This document shows positions 61,716 to 64,000 of a stretch of DNA of 64,000 bases, piece by piece. Origin of the DNA: Cupriavidus taiwanensis (GTDB lineage Bacteria > Pseudomonadota > Gammaproteobacteria > Burkholderiales > Burkholderiaceae); NCBI RefSeq assembly GCF_900250075.1, contig NZ_LT977070.1, positions 1,178,001-1,242,000 on the forward strand. The letters are read 5' to 3'. Made by a program: the position numbers and the translations under genes. Position 1 is the stretch's first letter. Every line of letters starts with the position of its first letter. The notes under the pieces were generated by a model. It had not been told where the DNA came from and did not search any database. It worked only from the letters and a program-made list of their open reading frames with translations.

Positions 61716-61763
61716 CTAGCCCGGTAGCACGCCTGCAACTGCTTGCTTGGTCTGATACGACAT
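61716..61763 (-). CDS. Tiny 15-codon ORF with a strong ribosome-binding site
   Basis: MSYQTKQAVAGVLPG followed by TAG. AGGAG lies 6 bases before the ATG (61763), a near-ideal site. It is 132 bp upstream of the MFS gene on the same strand and downstream of the palindromic operator. It could be a leader peptide, a small peptide product or a relic start of a lost gene. No family known. Confidence 0.45.
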   Translation of the reverse strand: MSYQTKQAVAGVLPG

Positions 61764-62135
61764 AGTCACTCCTGGTTGTCTACCCTTGGTTTGGTCAGGC
61801 CCGGTGTCCCGGTGGTCTGGCGGAACCATGCAAGCCCCGCGCCAGCGTGACCGGTGATCTATCGGGCCGGTTTTATGGTTTTGTGTTCTTGTCCGCCGCT
61901 TGCGGCGCGCCGTCCTTGTGCGGGGAGGCACCGCTGCGCGCCCGCTTGGCACTCATGTAGTGCGCACTACATGATCGTTCAGCGTAAGCTACATGAAACT
62001 GGCGGGCAAGGCCGAATTGCGTTTCTCTCCTCGGGGTTTTCCCGCGCGCAGGGCCGGCTGGCGCAGGGTCGGTCACGCCAGCGCGCCGCGCCGCTGCGCA
62101 AGGCCCGCCAGCGTGGCGCACGGTGCTACGGTGGT
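61764..62135. other. 372-bp region between the nicB-like gene and the MFS side
   Basis: Holds the 22-bp palindrome (61953-61974) with a third half-site, the tiny ORF's ribosome-binding site, and otherwise GC-rich sequence. No terminator was found after the nicB-like gene. No clear -35/-10 pair could be assigned. Confidence 0.5.
61953..61996. promoter_or_regulatory. 22-bp perfect palindrome plus third half-site (operator)
   Basis: TCATGTAG-TGCGCA-CTACATGA (61953-61974) is a perfect palindrome. The right half, CTACATGA, recurs at 61989-61996, exactly 22 bp (two helical turns) further on, in the same orientation. This looks like a cooperative operator for a dimeric repressor (MarR, TetR or GntR type). 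The regulator gene is not in the window. Confidence 0.7.
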
Positions 62136-64000
62136 TCAGTGGGCAGGCCCCGCGCGCAGCCGCGCGACGGTGTTCTCCAGGTCCTGCCAGGCGGGTTTGT
62201 CGGGCGCAAAGCGCGCACGCAGGTACTGCGCCAGTTGCGCGATCTGCTGGTCGTCGAGCGTGTCGGCATAGGCAGGCATCGCGCCCAGTTCGCTGTTGGG
62301 CGGGGCCGGCATGCCGCGCAGCAGCACCTGGATCACGTTGTCCGGCAGCTTGCTGTGCAGGTTGGTATTGAGCGCCAGCGACGGCTTCACGCCGAATTGC
62401 GCAATGCCCTGGTCCGACTGATGGCAGACCGCGCAGGCACTCTGGTACAGCCGCTCGGCGGGACCGCCCAGGGTGCGCGCGGCCTGCTGGCTGCGTTGCT
62501 CGACCTGCGCCGCCTGCGCGGCCAGCACCGTCGGCGCCGGCGCGGGCGCGCCGAACGAGGCCACGTAATGCGCGATCGCGCGCACGTCGTCCTCGGGCAG
62601 TTGCGCGAGCTCTTCCACCACGGGCGCCATCGGTCCCGCCGCCGCGCCGTGGTGCGGCGCATAGCCGCCGCGCAGGTAGGTGAACAGCGCCGCCTCGGTC
62701 CACGGCACCGGCGCCTGCGACAGCGCGGTCAGCGCCGGCGCTTCCCAGCCTTCGGCGCTGCCGCCGGTCAGGTAGCGGCGCCCGCCTTGCTCGGCGCCGA
62801 GCGCATTGCGCGGCGAATGGCAGGCACTGCAGTGGCCCAGTCCCTCGGCCAGGTACGCGCCGCGATTCCATTGCGCCGAGCGCGACGGGTCCGGCGTAAA
62901 GCGTTCATTGCGATGGAACAGCAGGTTCCAGCCGGCCAGCAGCGGCCGCATGTTGAATGGGAAGGCGAGCTGCGTCTGCGGCACCGCGGATGTCACCGGC
63001 TCGGCTGACATCAGGTAGCCGTACAGCGCCTGCATGTCGCCGTCGCTGATTTTGGCGAAGGCGGTGTACGGGAACGCCGGATACAGGCGCCGCCCGTCGC
63101 GGTGGATGCCTTCGCGCATGGCGCGCTCGAACGCGGCGAAGGACCAGTTGCCGATGCCGGTCTGCACATCCGGCGTGATGTTGGTGCTGTAGACCGTGCC
63201 GAAGGGCGTTTCCAGCGGCAGGCCGCCCGCGTTCTTCACGCCGCCCGGCGCGGTATGGCAGACCGCGCAGTCGCCGGCAGCGGCGACCAGCCGGCCGCGC
63301 TCGAGCGTGGCGGCGGAATAGAAGCCGGCCTCGGGCGGCGCCACCGGCGCGATCGGTGCGCGCCACGGCAACAGCGTGGCGCACACGCCGGCAGCGGCGG
63401 CGGCCGCCGCGGCGATCCAGCCGCGCTTCTTGCGTTGGTTGCCGGGACTTGCCTCGGCCAATGCCAGGCGAATGCGTTCGGCGCTGAATGGGGGCTTGCG
63501 CAGGCGCACCCCGGTGGCGTCGAAGATGGCATTGGCCACTGCGGCGGCGGCCGGCAGCGCATCGGTGGGCCCGGCAGCCAGCGCGTCGTGCGTGGCCAGC
63601 GTGCCGGCCAGCCGCACTTCCGGCAGGGCCTGTGCCGGCATGGCCGGCAAGTGTTCGCCGGCAGCACGCGCGTCCGCCGGCCAGGTGTCGAACGCCGGCG
63701 TGGCGGCGGTCAGCTGCAGCGCTGCGGCTGCGACGTCCCGCTCGATCGAGCGCGGCATCGATCGCGTCATCGCGGCGGCTTGCGGTGGCGGCAGCGATTC
63801 GCTGTCGTGGCCAACCGTGACGCGCGTGACCGCCAGCTCGCCGGTGCTGCCGTCGACCTCGACTTCAGCGACCCACGCCGACCAGCTCTGGCCGGCATCG
63901 TGGTCGATGGTGTGGGCGTAGGCAAAGCCGCGGCCGCGCCGCACGTTGCCCGCCGCAGAGCTGCCGCGTGGCGCGGCGGCATTGGCGTCCAGGTCCCAGC
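62136..64000 (-). CDS. Nicotinate-dehydrogenase-B-like protein, 3' part: molybdopterin-domain end plus tri-haem cytochrome c
   Basis: The gene begins beyond position 64000; about 620 residues are visible. The first part (GRGFAYAHTIDHDAGQSW, WVAEVEVDGSTGELAVTRV) is the end of a xanthine-dehydrogenase-type molybdenum subunit, ending AVANAIFDATGVRLRKPPFS. After a membrane-anchor-like segment (WIAAAAAAAAGVCATLLPW) come three cytochrome c domains with haem motifs CAVCH (63255-63269), CSACH (62817-62831) and CAVCH (62421-62435). This is the NicB/isoquinoline-oxidoreductase-beta fusion: hydroxylation of N-heterocycles with electrons to the respiratory chain. The Mo-domain end deviates from the family (see findings). 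Confidence 0.88.
   Translation of the reverse strand, partial: WDLDANAAAPRGSSAAGNVRRGRGFAYAHTIDHDAGQSWSAWVAEVEVDGSTGELAVTRVTVGHDSESLPPPQAAAMTRSMPRSIERDVAAAALQLTAATPAFDTWPADARAAGEHLPAMPAQALPEVRLAGTLATHDALAAGPTDALPAAAAVANAIFDATGVRLRKPPFSAERIRLALAEASPGNQRKKRGWIAAAAAAAAGVCATLLPWRAPIAPVAPPEAGFYSAATLERGRLVAAAGDCAVCHTAPGGVKNAGGLPLETPFGTVYSTNITPDVQTGIGNWSFAAFERAMREGIHRDGRRLYPAFPYTAFAKISDGDMQALYGYLMSAEPVTSAVPQTQLAFPFNMRPLLAGWNLLFHRNERFTPDPSRSAQWNRGAYLAEGLGHCSACHSPRNALGAEQGGRRYLTGGSAEGWEAPALTALSQAPVPWTEAALFTYLRGGYAPHHGAAAGPMAPVVEELAQLPEDDVRAIAHYVASFGAPAPAPTVLAAQAAQVEQRSQQAARTLGGPAERLYQSACAVCHQSDQGIAQFGVKPSLALNTNLHSKLPDNVIQVLLRGMPAPPNSELGAMPAYADTLDDQQIAQLAQYLRARFAPDKPAWQDLENTVARLRAGPAH

Noticed and set aside
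61873..61956. 27-codon frame starting inside the palindrome (MSAKRARSGAS...)
   Set aside because: No ribosome-binding site because the palindrome occupies that place; composition is unremarkable.

Overview
The window is GC-rich (roughly two thirds G+C by eye), densely coding DNA of beta-proteobacterial type. Gene order (serC-pheA-hisC-tyrA-aroA-cmk-rpsA-ihfB-lapAB, then ugd-hldE-hldD; rpsP-rimM-trmD-rplS; rng-maf-rlmH-rsfS-nadD-hemF-purD) and protein style point to Burkholderiaceae, most likely a Cupriavidus or Ralstonia main chromosome. That assignment is recognition by eye, not a database match. I see no tRNA or rRNA gene, insertion sequence, prophage, CRISPR array or attachment site. It reads as core chromosome with a few lineage-specific small genes.

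Layout. 1-7.4 kb: tail of a DUF2059 gene, then the aromatic amino-acid/serine supraoperon serC-pheA-hisC-tyrA-aroA-cmk, interrupted on the opposite strand by a small DUF2061 membrane-protein gene whose promoter carries a Fur-box-like site. 7.5-15 kb: rpsA and ihfB, with a likely rpsA promoter buried inside cmk, then envelope genes lapA-lapB-ugd-hldE-hldD (LPS assembly control, UDP-glucuronate, ADP-heptose). 15-21 kb: a ComEA-like helix-hairpin-helix protein, a uracil/xanthine-type permease, cysM, mltB, and a histone-deacetylase-like/enoyl-CoA-hydratase-like pair. 21-28 kb: metNIQ methionine importer behind a structured leader, then etfBA and an acyl-CoA dehydrogenase. 27.8-34 kb: dadA with a divergent Lrp/AsnC regulator, a radical SAM protein, several small or poorly known genes and a PQQ-type sugar dehydrogenase. 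34-38 kb: rpsP-rimM-trmD-rplS, a Nudix hydrolase and trhO. 38-48 kb: dnaE and an LPS-core/export block (two minus-strand glycosyltransferases, a family 25 glycosyltransferase with msbA, waaC). 48-60 kb: small envelope/redox genes, then a long minus-strand housekeeping run rng-maf-rlmH-rsfS-nadD-hemF-purD-yebC, a HerA-like ATPase and upp. 60-64 kb: an MFS transporter beside the 3' part of a nicotinate-dehydrogenase-B-like gene with three c-type haem motifs, running off the window end.

Themes. LPS heptose and core synthesis plus lipid A export (lapAB, ugd, hldE, hldD, waaC, three glycosyltransferases, msbA) is the largest functional theme, split between two places. Fatty-acid/amino-acid catabolism feeds ETF (etfBA, acyl-CoA dehydrogenase; dadA). 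Translation and RNA maturation genes (rpsA, rpsP operon, rng, rlmH, rsfS) form another.

No wholly new multi-gene system stands out. The most rewarding non-coding signals are a 22-bp perfect palindrome plus a third half-site beside the nicB-like/MFS genes, the Fur-type promoter of the DUF2061 gene, three inverted repeats (the last terminator-like) in front of metN, a terminator-like hairpin just before purD, and a promoter inside cmk marked by locally unusual codons. The most unusual protein is RsfS with a long histone-H1-like Lys/Ala tail. Start codons were chosen by family length, ribosome-binding sites and neighbours.
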